NCBI GenBank assembly: GCA_029945495.1
Contig: JAQSCR010000406.1
Span: 1-19,995, forward strand
Length of the DNA: 19,995 bases
Reading direction: 5' to 3'
Source: Pseudolabrys sp.
Lineage (GTDB): Bacteria; Pseudomonadota; Alphaproteobacteria; Rhizobiales; Xanthobacteraceae
The notes under the pieces were generated by a model. That model saw only the letters and a list, made by a program, of their open reading frames with translations. It had not been told where the DNA came from and searched no databases. The first letter of the stretch is position 1; each line of letters starts with the position of its first letter. This document shows positions 8,037 through 15,608 of the stretch, one piece after another. A program made the position numbers and the translations under genes.

Positions 8037-10109
8037 ATGTCGCTCTTTCGCACCGCCGGTTTTCGCATTCGTCTCGGCCACAAGATATTCGCAATCGGCG
8101 CCATCGGCATTCTCGGCCTGGTTCTGGTCGCGGCAATCTATTTCGTCGGCGCCGCGTCGACGGCGCGCTATCAGAACACCGCCGACGGCGCCGTGACAAT
8201 CAGGAGCCAGACGCGAAACATCGGCCTGAAATTGCTGCAGGCGCGTCGCGCCGAAAAGGACTTCCTGCTTCGTAACAAGGAAGATTACGTCAAGCACCAT
8301 GCGGAAATCGTCAAATCGATAGCCAACGATCTGGACCGGCTGAAACAATTAGCCGTCGACGACGGCCATAGCGAACTGGGGCCGAAAATCGCCTCGATTC
8401 ACAATGGCTATGACGAGTACATCAAGAACTTCGCAGCTCTTGTCGAGTCGAAGCGCAAGCTCGGCCTCGACGAGAATGCCGGCCTGGAAGGCACGCTCAG
8501 GGGCTCGGTGCACGCGATAGAAAGCGAGCTTGGCAAGATCAATGACGCACCAGCGAAGGTCGCGATGTTGATGATGCGGCGTCATGAAAAGGATTTCATG
8601 CTTCGCGGGGATGCCAAGTACGGCATTCAGATGAAGCAGGCCGCCGGTGAATTCAGTTCGATCGTAATGTCGTCGGCCGCGATTCAAGCTGCGGCCAAGG
8701 AGAGCATGTTATCGAAGCTGGCTGCGTATCAGCGCGATTTCGCCGCCTATATGGAAGGCGAAAAGACGGTCTCGGCGGCTCAGAAGAAGATGTCCGATGC
8801 CTATTCCGGGATGGAACCGCAACTCGAAGATATGATGTCGACTGTGGATCGCACGGTCACCGAGGCACGCGCCGCTTCCGAGGCCGTCCGTGGAAAAATG
8901 CTGCTGCTGATGCAGATCGCGATTCTCGCGATCGTGATCGCGGCAAGCGCGTTCGCGTACTTTGTTGCGCGTGGCATAACCAGGCCGATCCTCGGGCTCG
9001 TCGTCGAATTGCAGAAGCTTGCCGGCGGCGACTTCAATATCTCGGTGCCTTGGCGCAGCCGCAAGGACGAAATCGGCGAAATGGCCACGGCCGTTGCCGA
9101 GATGGCCGGCAAGGTCAGCGCGACAATCGGCGAAATCCGGGCGTCCGGGCGCGAAGTGACCAATGCCTCGGCGGAAATCTCGACCAGCACCACCGATCTG
9201 TCGCAGCGCACCGAAGAACAGGCCGCCAGTCTGGAAGAGACGTCGGCGGCGATGGAAGAACTGTCCGCGACGGTTCGCAAGAATGCGGAAAACGCGCAAC
9301 AGGCCAGCCAATCGGCCTCGACGACGCGCGATGTCGCCGGTCGTGGCGGCGACGTCGTCGCTCAGGCGGTCCAGGCCATGGCCAAGATCGAAGAGTCGTC
9401 GCGCAAGATCTCCGACATCATCGGCGTGATCGACGAGATTGCGCGCCAGACCAACCTGCTGGCGCTCAATGCCGCGGTGGAGGCCGCACGCGCCGGAGAA
9501 GCCGGCCGTGGCTTCGCGGTGGTCGCTTCGGAAGTGCGCAGCCTGGCGCAACGCTCATCGCAGGCGGCCAAGGACATCAAGGATCTGATCACGAGCTCGA
9601 ACGGTCAGGTCAAGGACGGTGTCGACCTGGTCAATCGCGCGGGCACTTCGCTTGGCGAAATCGTCGAATCCATCAAGAGCGTTGCCAGCATCGTTGCCGA
9701 CATCGCCAATGCCAGCATCGAGCAGGCAACCGGCATCGAGCAGATCAACAAGGCGCTGACTCAGATGGACGAAGTCACCCAGCAGAACTCGGCGCTGGTC
9801 GAAGAGAATGCCGCTACCGCCAAAACGCTGGAGCATCAGGCTAAGACAATGGATGAGCAGGTTGCCTACTTCCAGATCGCGGTCGGTGACGGTTCGCAAG
9901 CCCCGCCGCGCGCCCGTGATCTCGTGCAAGACGTCGTCAAGCCAACGTTGGTCGCCAACAGCACGCCGGCGGCCAAAAGGCCGGCGGCCGCGGTCGGCGA
10001 TGCGAAACAAGTGGCGCGCCGCCCCACCGGCAACGCCGGGCCCGCGCGCCGGATGCAGTCGGCGCTTGCGACGGTGGTCAATGCCGAATCGGATTGGAAG
10101 GAGTTCTGA
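8037..10109 (+). CDS. Methyl-accepting chemotaxis protein with HBM sensor domain
   Basis: 690 residues from ATG 8,037, preceded by GAGGT about 10 bases upstream; the frame is open further left but the leader is not protein-like. TM1 is at about 17-40. A helical bimodular (HBM) ligand domain spans about 45-285, with the paired RAEKDFLLR (71-79) and RHEKDFMLR (182-190) motifs of that family. TM2 is at 288-312, then HAMP (311-365) and the signalling domain (370-610). The hairpin tip is canonical (IDEIARQTNLLALNAAVEAARAGE). The C-terminus ends DWKEF, which fits the xWxxF docking peptide for the adaptation enzymes CheR/CheB. Known HBM receptors bind small organic acids, but the ligand here cannot be predicted. 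It is isolated by a terminator at 10,150 and no che genes are near. Confidence 0.95.
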   Translation: MSLFRTAGFRIRLGHKIFAIGAIGILGLVLVAAIYFVGAASTARYQNTADGAVTIRSQTRNIGLKLLQARRAEKDFLLRNKEDYVKHHAEIVKSIANDLDRLKQLAVDDGHSELGPKIASIHNGYDEYIKNFAALVESKRKLGLDENAGLEGTLRGSVHAIESELGKINDAPAKVAMLMMRRHEKDFMLRGDAKYGIQMKQAAGEFSSIVMSSAAIQAAAKESMLSKLAAYQRDFAAYMEGEKTVSAAQKKMSDAYSGMEPQLEDMMSTVDRTVTEARAASEAVRGKMLLLMQIAILAIVIAASAFAYFVARGITRPILGLVVELQKLAGGDFNISVPWRSRKDEIGEMATAVAEMAGKVSATIGEIRASGREVTNASAEISTSTTDLSQRTEEQAASLEETSAAMEELSATVRKNAENAQQASQSASTTRDVAGRGGDVVAQAVQAMAKIEESSRKISDIIGVIDEIARQTNLLALNAAVEAARAGEAGRGFAVVASEVRSLAQRSSQAAKDIKDLITSSNGQVKDGVDLVNRAGTSLGEIVESIKSVASIVADIANASIEQATGIEQINKALTQMDEVTQQNSALVEENAATAKTLEHQAKTMDEQVAYFQIAVGDGSQAPPRARDLVQDVVKPTLVANSTPAAKRPAAAVGDAKQVARRPTGNAGPARRMQSALATVVNAESDWKEF

Positions 10110-10149
10110 CCTCCCCGCGATAGAGCCAAGCGGCGAGGGCAGTGCACGG

Positions 10150-10186
10150 AAGGCGGGCGCCCCCCAAGCGCTCGCCTTTCTTTTTG
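10150..10186 (+). terminator. Rho-independent terminator after the chemoreceptor
   Basis: A ten-base stem, AAGGCGGGCG (10,150-10,159) with CGCTCGCCTT (10,169-10,178) and one G-U pair, is followed by a T-rich tract ending at 10,185. It sits 40 bases after the chemoreceptor stop and separates it from the HD-GYP gene. Confidence 0.8.
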
Positions 10187-10447
10187 GCACAAATCCGGCG
10201 CTCGGCCTCAAAGCGCTTCCGGGCGCCACCCCCGGCCCGCGCGGGCCGACTAACCCGAATGGTCAGGCTCTCCCTGCCAACCGCCAAAAACGTAACCTAT
10301 TGTTATAATATGCTTATTCTAAGCAAATTGCGTGCTTTTAACTGTAGTTTACTTCCGCTTTTGGAACTCCTCTGCCAGGAACCGGGAAATTGGACTTAAG
10401 CGTGATTCCGGCACCGCCAGGAACGCGCCATCCGGGTCATGGGATAA
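10187..10447. other. Intergenic stretch before the HD-GYP gene
   Basis: About 260 bases without a convincing gene. An AT-rich patch at 10,290-10,350 contains a TATAAT hexamer (10,304-10,309), but no good -35 box stands 16-18 bases upstream. It is a plausible promoter region for the HD-GYP/Crp pair. Confidence 0.35.
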
Positions 10448-11569
10448 ATGATGCATCGGCTCACGGTTTTTAACGACGCCGGCGGCGGCGTCGATGCGAT
10501 CCAGCGCGATCTCGGTCACATCTTCGAACTCCGAATTGTGCCGCTTTCGCTCCTCCAGGATACCGCGCCCGGCCAGTTTCAGGTCTTCGACGTCAACCTG
10601 AGCGACGGCGCTCGCGTCGACGAGATCAAGAAGTGGCTCAAGCACCGGCCGAGCGGCAGCAAGGTCGTCTTTGCGATCGACAAGACCTCGCGCGCCGAGC
10701 GAATCCAGGCCTATGCGCTTGGCGCAACGGATATTGTCCATCGGCCGGTCGGCGGCCGCGCGCTGCTCAAACTGCTTCTTGGCGACTTTAACTCTCTCTC
10801 GCTGGACACGTCGGTGCCGCCGTTGCGCTTCTTCCCGGCGACCGGCCCGGTCCTGAGCGCGATGGAGAACGCATTCTCATCGGCGTGCCTCGGCGCGCCA
10901 ATCGATCTGGACAGCGTTCACGCGGCGGGCGACGTGCTGGTCCAGTGCATCGAAAGCCAGGGCCTCGGCTCCTGGATCGGAAATGTCCGCCGGCATCATA
11001 GCCGGACTTACCAGCACTCGCTTATCGTCACCGGCGTGGCCGTTGCATTCGGCCAAAATCTGGGATTCTCGGCCCAAGACCGCGAAAACCTGGCGTTCGC
11101 GGGAATTCTCCACGACATCGGCAAGGCGCGAATTCCGCTTTCGATTCTGGAAAAGCCCGGCTCGCTCGATGCCGACGAAATGGCGATCATGCGCAAGCAT
11201 GCGGAATATGGCTTCGACGCCTTGGCTCCGGTGCCGGGGATATCGAAAGATATTCTCGATATGGTGGTCCATCACCATGAGTATCTGGACGGCTCCGGCT
11301 ATCCGCATGGGCTGAAGGCAGATGAAATTTCGGATCTCGTCCGGATCATAACGATCTCCGACATTTTCAGCGCGCTCATTGAGCGGCGTTCCTACCGACG
11401 GCCAATGTCCGGCGAAGACGCCTACCAGAAGCTGCTTGAGCTTGGTTCAAAGCTCGACACGGAATTGGTGAGAGAATTTCAATTCGCCGCCGGGTTGACC
11501 GTCGCATCCCCCGAATGGGGGCCGCCAATCTACAGTGAAATTGTCAATCGGTCTGAGCCGCGCCTTTGA
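10448..11569 (+). CDS. HD-GYP domain protein with receiver-like N-terminus (probable c-di-GMP phosphodiesterase)
   Basis: 373 residues; the start is ATG 10,448 or the adjacent ATG 10,451, with a weak ribosome site. Residues 1-115 look like a degenerate response-regulator receiver: FQVFDVNLSDG matches the phospho-Asp strand, and GATDIVHRPV matches the last strand, but the conserved Lys is replaced by Arg, so phosphorylation is doubtful. Residues about 175-345 form the HD-GYP domain with H190, the HD pair 222-223 (LHDIGK), HHHEYLDGSGYP (275-286) and the following ISDIFSAL helix, so the metal ligands and GYP motif look intact. It should hydrolyse c-di-GMP. The Crp/Fnr gene starts 33-45 bases downstream without an intervening terminator, suggesting one operon. 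Confidence 0.92.
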   Translation: MMHRLTVFNDAGGGVDAIQRDLGHIFELRIVPLSLLQDTAPGQFQVFDVNLSDGARVDEIKKWLKHRPSGSKVVFAIDKTSRAERIQAYALGATDIVHRPVGGRALLKLLLGDFNSLSLDTSVPPLRFFPATGPVLSAMENAFSSACLGAPIDLDSVHAAGDVLVQCIESQGLGSWIGNVRRHHSRTYQHSLIVTGVAVAFGQNLGFSAQDRENLAFAGILHDIGKARIPLSILEKPGSLDADEMAIMRKHAEYGFDALAPVPGISKDILDMVVHHHEYLDGSGYPHGLKADEISDLVRIITISDIFSALIERRSYRRPMSGEDAYQKLLELGSKLDTELVREFQFAAGLTVASPEWGPPIYSEIVNRSEPRL

Positions 11570-11614
11570 GCCGGCGGCCTTGCTACATCCCCAACAAATA
11601 CAATGGAAGCTGAC

Positions 11615-12415
11615 ATGAGAATGGCTGATCACCGGCTGACCGCCGTACCGTTAGCAGTTGCGTCTGGTTTCACCACGGACAGCGGGATACCCACTCGGGC
11701 TTCGTGTTCGTGTTCATTTTGTCCGCTCAATGACGGCAGCCTTTGCGCGGCGGCAACCAGCGCGACGGGTCCGTGCGAAGCTTCCAGAGGCGGCGTATCA
11801 TCCCTCAAAGCGACCGAGCACACCGTTCCGGCGCGCCGGCTGGTCTGGCACCCGAAAGAATGGTCCGAGTATGTGCCGGTCATTACGCGCGGCTGGGCCG
11901 CGTCATCGATCACACTGGCAAGCGGCGGCCGCCAGATACTGTCGTTTCTCCTTCCGGGCGATCTCGTCTCCACGGCGTCGCTTTTCGGCGCGGTGTCCGG
12001 ACGATCGATCGAGGCCATTACGGAAGTTACATTTCGAAAATATCGCCGCGACGATATCAGTGCCCTGCTGAGAAGCGATTCGGATTTTTTCGAAAGGGTA
12101 TCGGCGGCCTGTATTCATGAACGGGTGCACGCCGATAATCTGCTCGTCGACCTCGGACGTCGGATGGCCGATGCCCGGATTGGCCGCCTCGTTCTTTATC
12201 TGGCCGAGGCGCTCGACAAGCGCGACATGGTGAAATTCCAGACGATGCCGTTTCCGTTGCGTCAACGCCACATTGCCGACGCAACAGGGTTGACGACGAA
12301 CCATGTCACAAAGACGCTGACGCAGTTCCATCGCCTCGGCCTGATTGAGATCAGCAATCGCTCGCTGACGATTACCAATATTGCGGAACTCCGCACTATC
12401 GCCGCTTGGCGCTAG
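11615..12415 (+). CDS. Crp/Fnr-family transcriptional regulator with N-terminal cysteine cluster
   Basis: 266 residues from ATG 11,615, chosen because GGAAG lies five bases upstream; ATG 11,603 is in frame and would add four residues. N-terminal cysteines C31, C33, C36 and C44 (CSCSFCPLNDGSLC) resemble the cluster-binding region of Fnr-type proteins. A cyclic-nucleotide-like beta roll follows (about 65-150; FLLPGDLVS), then a dimer helix and a winged helix-turn-helix (about 214-254; RQRHIADATGLTTNHVTKTLTQF). C166 could be a further ligand. It may sense oxygen or redox through an iron-sulphur cluster, although the spacing differs from E. coli Fnr, so this is uncertain. It sits directly behind the HD-GYP gene. 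Confidence 0.9.
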   Translation: MRMADHRLTAVPLAVASGFTTDSGIPTRASCSCSFCPLNDGSLCAAATSATGPCEASRGGVSSLKATEHTVPARRLVWHPKEWSEYVPVITRGWAASSITLASGGRQILSFLLPGDLVSTASLFGAVSGRSIEAITEVTFRKYRRDDISALLRSDSDFFERVSAACIHERVHADNLLVDLGRRMADARIGRLVLYLAEALDKRDMVKFQTMPFPLRQRHIADATGLTTNHVTKTLTQFHRLGLIEISNRSLTITNIAELRTIAAWR

Positions 12416-12742
12416 AGACGCCATTGCGGGCGGAAAAGCCGTGCGATACGGGTACTACAAGTTGCGCGCGGGAATGAATGAAGCCCCCGCTTATTGCGGT
12501 CCCAATCGGGAAATTGTCCCATATACGATTATCCCGTGATCTGATCCGCCAACCAGAGTTATTGATTTTTCCGCCTCGGAATCAGCTAGGCTGATTTCGG
12601 TGGCAAGGCAGTTGGCCGTAGCGCACGCTGCCGGATTGATGCCAATTGGACTAATCGGCCAGCGTTGGCGGGGCCGTCAAAAAGAGCCGTGGAAACGCAT
12701 ATTGGTCCAAATCATATTGGGCCAACGGTGAACCGGATTCTT
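12416..12742. promoter_or_regulatory. Intergenic region before paralogue 2, with hairpin and repeated palindromes
   Basis: About 330 bases. It contains a short hairpin at 12,578-12,598 (GGAATCAGC-TAG-GCTGATTTC, nine pairs including one G-U) and two 15-base tandem units at 12,698-12,727, each holding a TTGGNCCAA palindrome (listed separately). No gene is supported here, although the downstream frame is open back to 12,665 from a TTG. Confidence 0.45.
12698..12727. promoter_or_regulatory. Tandem TTGGNCCAA palindromes, candidate operator
   Basis: CATATTGGTCCAAAT and CATATTGGGCCAACG are adjacent 15-base units; TTGGTCCAA (12,702-12,710) and TTGGGCCAA (12,717-12,725) are both palindromic around one base. 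They end about 15 bases before ATG 12,743, where a bound regulator would block translation start or early transcription. A looser CCAATTGG lies at about 12,643. Confidence 0.4.
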
Positions 12743-14563
12743 ATGTCTAAGCACGAGGAAATGGCTAGCGCGCCAAATGCTGATCAAGTGCTTGCCGCAC
12801 TTGAGCGCGTTGTCGCGAGCAGCGTCTTTCGCTCGTCGCCGCAGATCGCGTCGTTTTTGACTTTTGTCGTCCGTGCCGTGCTGGATGGCAAAAGCGACCG
12901 CCTGAAAGGCTACACGATCGGTGTAGAAGTCCTTCGGCGCGAAGACAAATTCGATCCACAACTAGATCCAATCGTGCGTGTGGAGGCGACCCGCTTGCGA
13001 CGGGCGCTCGATCGTTACTATACGGGACCGGGCCTAACGGATTCCATAATCATTAGCCTTCCGCGCGGCTCGTACGTTCCAACCTTCAGGCGCCGCGCTG
13101 AAGTTCTCGAGGACCCGGATGTCTCGCATTTCCGCGGGCCAGTGGCGAGGCGGGTTTTCAACATCGCGATTATCTCGGCGGCGATTGCGGCCATTGCTGC
13201 TTTGGGCTGGCAATTCGGACGCATCGGGGGCACGCCGGAACGGACCGGCGGTGTCGCTGCGAACGGCGAGCAGGCTGTTTCGGGGAACGGCTTGCCGCTT
13301 CTGCTGGTTCAGGTGCCGGTTGTTGTCGGGAAACAACTGCCAAACAGCATTTCAGCCGAATCTCTTTATATTCGAATGACGGACGCCTTTTCAAATTTTG
13401 ATCTCGTCAATGTCCGCCGGCAGTCGGCTGAAGAAGCGCGGCGTTCCGGCCAACAAGCTGAATCAAAACCTCAAATCAATTATCGATTGGCCAGCAACAT
13501 CGAATATTCAGACAGTGGCGAAGCACGACTGCGTTTTGAGCTGGTCGATGCTGCGGCCGGAAACCTTGTCTGGTCGCGTGTTTTCGATCACGTCGGCGGC
13601 GAAGCCGACCACTCTGCCGAGGAGGACCGCATCGTCCGGCAGGTGGCGGGGACGCTGGCACCGCCGTTCGGCGTCATATACAGCGCCGGACGAAGCAAAA
13701 GCGTCCGAAAGGGCGAAGTCGATCCGCGTTACGGCTGCATCATAGAAGCGGCCGAATCGTTTCGGTCGTTCGATCCGCTTCAGGTGCAGCGCGCCAGGTA
13801 TTGCCTCGAACGTTTGACGTCGACCTATCCGAACTTCGGCATTGGCTTTACTTATCTCGCCGCGATGGATCTTCGCGAATACCAATATCGCTTCGGCGAG
13901 CGTGCCGACGGCCCGCCGGCCATCGACCGCGCTTTGCGCGCGGCGCGCCGCGGCGTCGAGTTGAACCCCGAAAGTTCGCGCGCTTACGAAATGCTGTTCA
14001 TCACGCTGTTTGCTCGGCACGATCTGGCCGCGGCCTTCGCCGCCGGCGACAAGGCGATGAGTCTTAATAAGTACGATATGCGTCTGGTCGGCTCTTATGG
14101 TGCGCGCCTGATCGCATCGGGGCAGATCGACCGCGGCTTGGCGCTGTTGGCCCAGGCGGAGGCCGGCGGCCGCATTATTCCGGCCTTCGAGCAGTTCTTC
14201 CTGTTTCTCGGCAATTATCTGCGTGGCGATATGGCACGCGCTGCATTTCATGCTGGCCAGCTTACGGGCGACAGCTTTCAGCTGGCATTTATCGCGCGCA
14301 GTCTTGTGGCCTATGCGCGCGGCGACCGTCAGGCGGCGAACCGGAGTTTCGAAGAACTTGTCGCGCTTAATCCAGCTTGGCGCGACGACTTGAGAGGCAG
14401 CCTGAATCGCTTTTTTGAAGATCCGAAAATACTCGATCGGCTCGAAACTGACTTGATGGCGACGAGCCTCTCTCAATCACAATCAACAGCGCTTCCAGCT
14501 CGTTCAAATGCCGAAATGGAGCGAAGCAGCGGAAGCACTGGCGCGCCGGAAATTCCACGATAG
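12743..14563 (+). CDS. Membrane protein with conserved N-terminal domain, TolB-like region and TPRs (paralogue 2)
   Basis: 606 residues from ATG 12,743. The frame extends to a TTG at 12,665, but this would translate the tandem palindromes, and the ATG gives an N-terminus matching paralogue 1. The N-terminal block YTIGVEVLRR...LPRGSYVPTF is the same as in the protein at 5,552-7,258: I count 47 identical of 59 residues. A TM helix is at about 138-157. A TolB-like region and TPR-like repeats follow, again colinear with paralogue 1 (RYCLERLTSTYPNFGIGFTYLAAM versus RHCLERLIAIDPGFGIGYSYLAGV). There is no enzyme domain. It ends 19 bases before att-like copy C. The function is unknown; signal sensing across the membrane is inferred. 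Confidence 0.85.
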   Translation: MSKHEEMASAPNADQVLAALERVVASSVFRSSPQIASFLTFVVRAVLDGKSDRLKGYTIGVEVLRREDKFDPQLDPIVRVEATRLRRALDRYYTGPGLTDSIIISLPRGSYVPTFRRRAEVLEDPDVSHFRGPVARRVFNIAIISAAIAAIAALGWQFGRIGGTPERTGGVAANGEQAVSGNGLPLLLVQVPVVVGKQLPNSISAESLYIRMTDAFSNFDLVNVRRQSAEEARRSGQQAESKPQINYRLASNIEYSDSGEARLRFELVDAAAGNLVWSRVFDHVGGEADHSAEEDRIVRQVAGTLAPPFGVIYSAGRSKSVRKGEVDPRYGCIIEAAESFRSFDPLQVQRARYCLERLTSTYPNFGIGFTYLAAMDLREYQYRFGERADGPPAIDRALRAARRGVELNPESSRAYEMLFITLFARHDLAAAFAAGDKAMSLNKYDMRLVGSYGARLIASGQIDRGLALLAQAEAGGRIIPAFEQFFLFLGNYLRGDMARAAFHAGQLTGDSFQLAFIARSLVAYARGDRQAANRSFEELVALNPAWRDDLRGSLNRFFEDPKILDRLETDLMATSLSQSQSTALPARSNAEMERSSGSTGAPEIPR

Positions 14564-14582
14564 TCCGGCCGAGACGTTGGGC

Positions 14583-14700
14583 GGATGGTGTGGCCCGGCA
14601 GCGCCGTTTGCGACAGGCAGGCGTCGGGGCCGTGACGTGACCCCCGATTCAAAAGGACTTCTAGGGCAGGCCAGCTAACTTCCAGTCAGCTTCGGAGGGC
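14583..14700. repeat. att-like repeat, copy C, joined to tRNA-Arg
   Basis: About 118 bases closely match the right part of copy B (4,728-4,841), sharing GGTGTGGCCCGGCAG, GCGACAGGCAGGCGT and CTTCTAGGGCAG. Unlike copies A and B, the right end does not continue into AGCGGTCCATT but into a tRNA-Arg 5' half, with the core TGCCCTCCGAAG shared. This is the pattern expected of an attL or attR hybrid junction. Confidence 0.75.
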
Positions 14701-14729
14701 AACGCTCTATCCAGCTGAGCTACGGGCGC
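14690..14729 (-). pseudogene. tRNA-Arg(CCG) 5' half interrupted in the anticodon loop
   Basis: The minus strand reads acceptor GCGCCCG, TA, D-arm, then the anticodon stem TTGCC and loop CTCCGAA with anticodon CCG. After the loop it leaves the tRNA sequence (CTGACTGG instead of GCAAAGG), so there is no 3' stem strand, T-arm or acceptor partner within the next ~150 bases. It is not a functional tRNA. The missing 3' half matches the orphan at 119-157. Confidence 0.8.
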
Positions 14730-14781
14730 CTGCCGCACTGCATAGACCAAACCGGCCCAAGTCGCAATAAAGCGGCAACGG
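14703..14781. repeat. 79-bp direct repeat, right copy (tRNA 5' part plus promoter)
   Basis: It matches 1-79 with one mismatch and includes the -10-like TATGCA (14,739-14,744) and -35-like TTGCGA (14,762-14,767), both on the minus strand. The sequence to the right (GACGATGCGG) is unrelated to that at 80-100, marking the edge of the duplicated unit. Confidence 0.85.
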
Positions 14782-14999
14782 ACGATGCGGCCGCCCCCGC
14801 CGCCCGGAGTCATTTGACTTCGCGCGATACCGCCGCGATCGCGGCGATGGCCGATAAACAGGGGACAAAACGACCGCGGGTGCAGCAAAAGGTGAGCTTT
14901 CTGTGCGTAAGCCCGCCTCGATGCGCCAGATAGCTTGTATTAGCTGGCGAATCTCATAGTGGTCATTGACTGCGCATTTTGCGCTCAAGGAGCATTTAG
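14782..14999. other. Upstream region of the HU gene
   Basis: About 220 bases with no convincing gene. CGCCAG (14,924-14,929) and CTGGCG (14,944-14,949) form a short inverted repeat. A strong ribosome site AAGGAG precedes the HU start. No clear promoter was identified. Confidence 0.35.
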
Positions 15000-15326
15000 A
15001 TGGCAAAAGCAGCCGCCCCCAAGGCCGCGCCCGCGAAACCGAAGGCCAGCAAGCCGATCACCACGAAGCACCTGGTGGCGACGCTCGCGGAACAGCACGA
15101 ACTCACCAAGCGCGCCAGCCAGGACATGTTCGATGACCTGATCGCGATGATCACCAAGCACCTGAAAAAGGGCGAGCGGGTGAAGATCGCCGGCCTCGGC
15201 ATCCTGCAGGTGCGCAAGCGCGCCGCCCGCATGGGCCGCAACCCGGCCACCGGCGAAGCGATCAAGATCAAGGCGTCGAAGAAGGTTGCCTTCCGCGCCG
15301 CCAAGGATCTGAAGGAAGCGATCTAA
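15000..15326 (+). CDS. HU-family DNA-binding protein
   Basis: 108 residues with an AAGGAG ribosome site eight bases before the ATG. After an Ala/Lys/Pro-rich tail (2-18) comes a complete HU/IHF fold: the helical body (TTKHLVATLAEQHELTKRASQDMFDDLIAMITKHLKKGERVKIAGLGILQV) and the beta-arm with RMGRNPATGEAIKIKASKKVAFRAAKDLKEAI, where the RNP tip residues that intercalate into bent DNA are present. It binds and bends DNA non-specifically as a dimer. The basic N-terminal extension is longer than in E. coli HU. A strong terminator follows at 15,350. The last ~50 coding bases and the terminator are duplicated at 17,777-17,880. Confidence 0.95.
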   Translation: MAKAAAPKAAPAKPKASKPITTKHLVATLAEQHELTKRASQDMFDDLIAMITKHLKKGERVKIAGLGILQVRKRAARMGRNPATGEAIKIKASKKVAFRAAKDLKEAI

Positions 15327-15349
15327 ATCGCTCTCTTCGTTTGGCGTCC

Positions 15350-15380
15350 AAAACCCCGCCGGGAAACCGGCGGGGTTTTT
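15350..15380 (+). terminator. Rho-independent terminator of HU
   Basis: A perfect 13-base stem (15,350-15,362 with 15,367-15,379) closed by a GAAA tetraloop and followed by T residues. A near copy lies at 17,850-17,880. Confidence 0.92.
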
Positions 15381-15608
15381 GTTTGCCGCGGTTTACGATT
15401 TGAGTAAGCCGGTCATCACGTTTTCTTTGACATGTTCGGGCGGAACGTGAGCCAGCGCGGTGGCATGTGTCCGAGCTGCGATCCCGCCGATCACATATAT
15501 TTTATCGGTTCCATGCGATTTCCGCGTCGTCGGGCGAATAATCAAGACCGCACGGGTTTCTACAACCGCTACCGCAAGGATCTCCGCGGCGGCGCTTTCC
15601 TGAAATCG

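Noticed and set aside
8709..9551. A 280-codon minus-strand frame opposite the chemoreceptor signalling domain
   Set aside because: The plus strand encodes a canonical chemoreceptor tip; the antisense frame is His/Arg/Gly-rich shadow sequence.
13508..14476. A 322-codon minus-strand frame opposite paralogue 2
   Set aside because: The plus-strand frame is conserved with paralogue 1 and is clearly the coding one; the antisense protein is not recognisable.
14560..14730. A self-splicing group I intron in the tRNA-Arg anticodon loop, as known in some alphaproteobacteria
   Set aside because: No 3' tRNA half follows in the same orientation; the only 3' half lies on the other strand at 119-157, and the flanking sequence recurs without tRNA in copies A and B.
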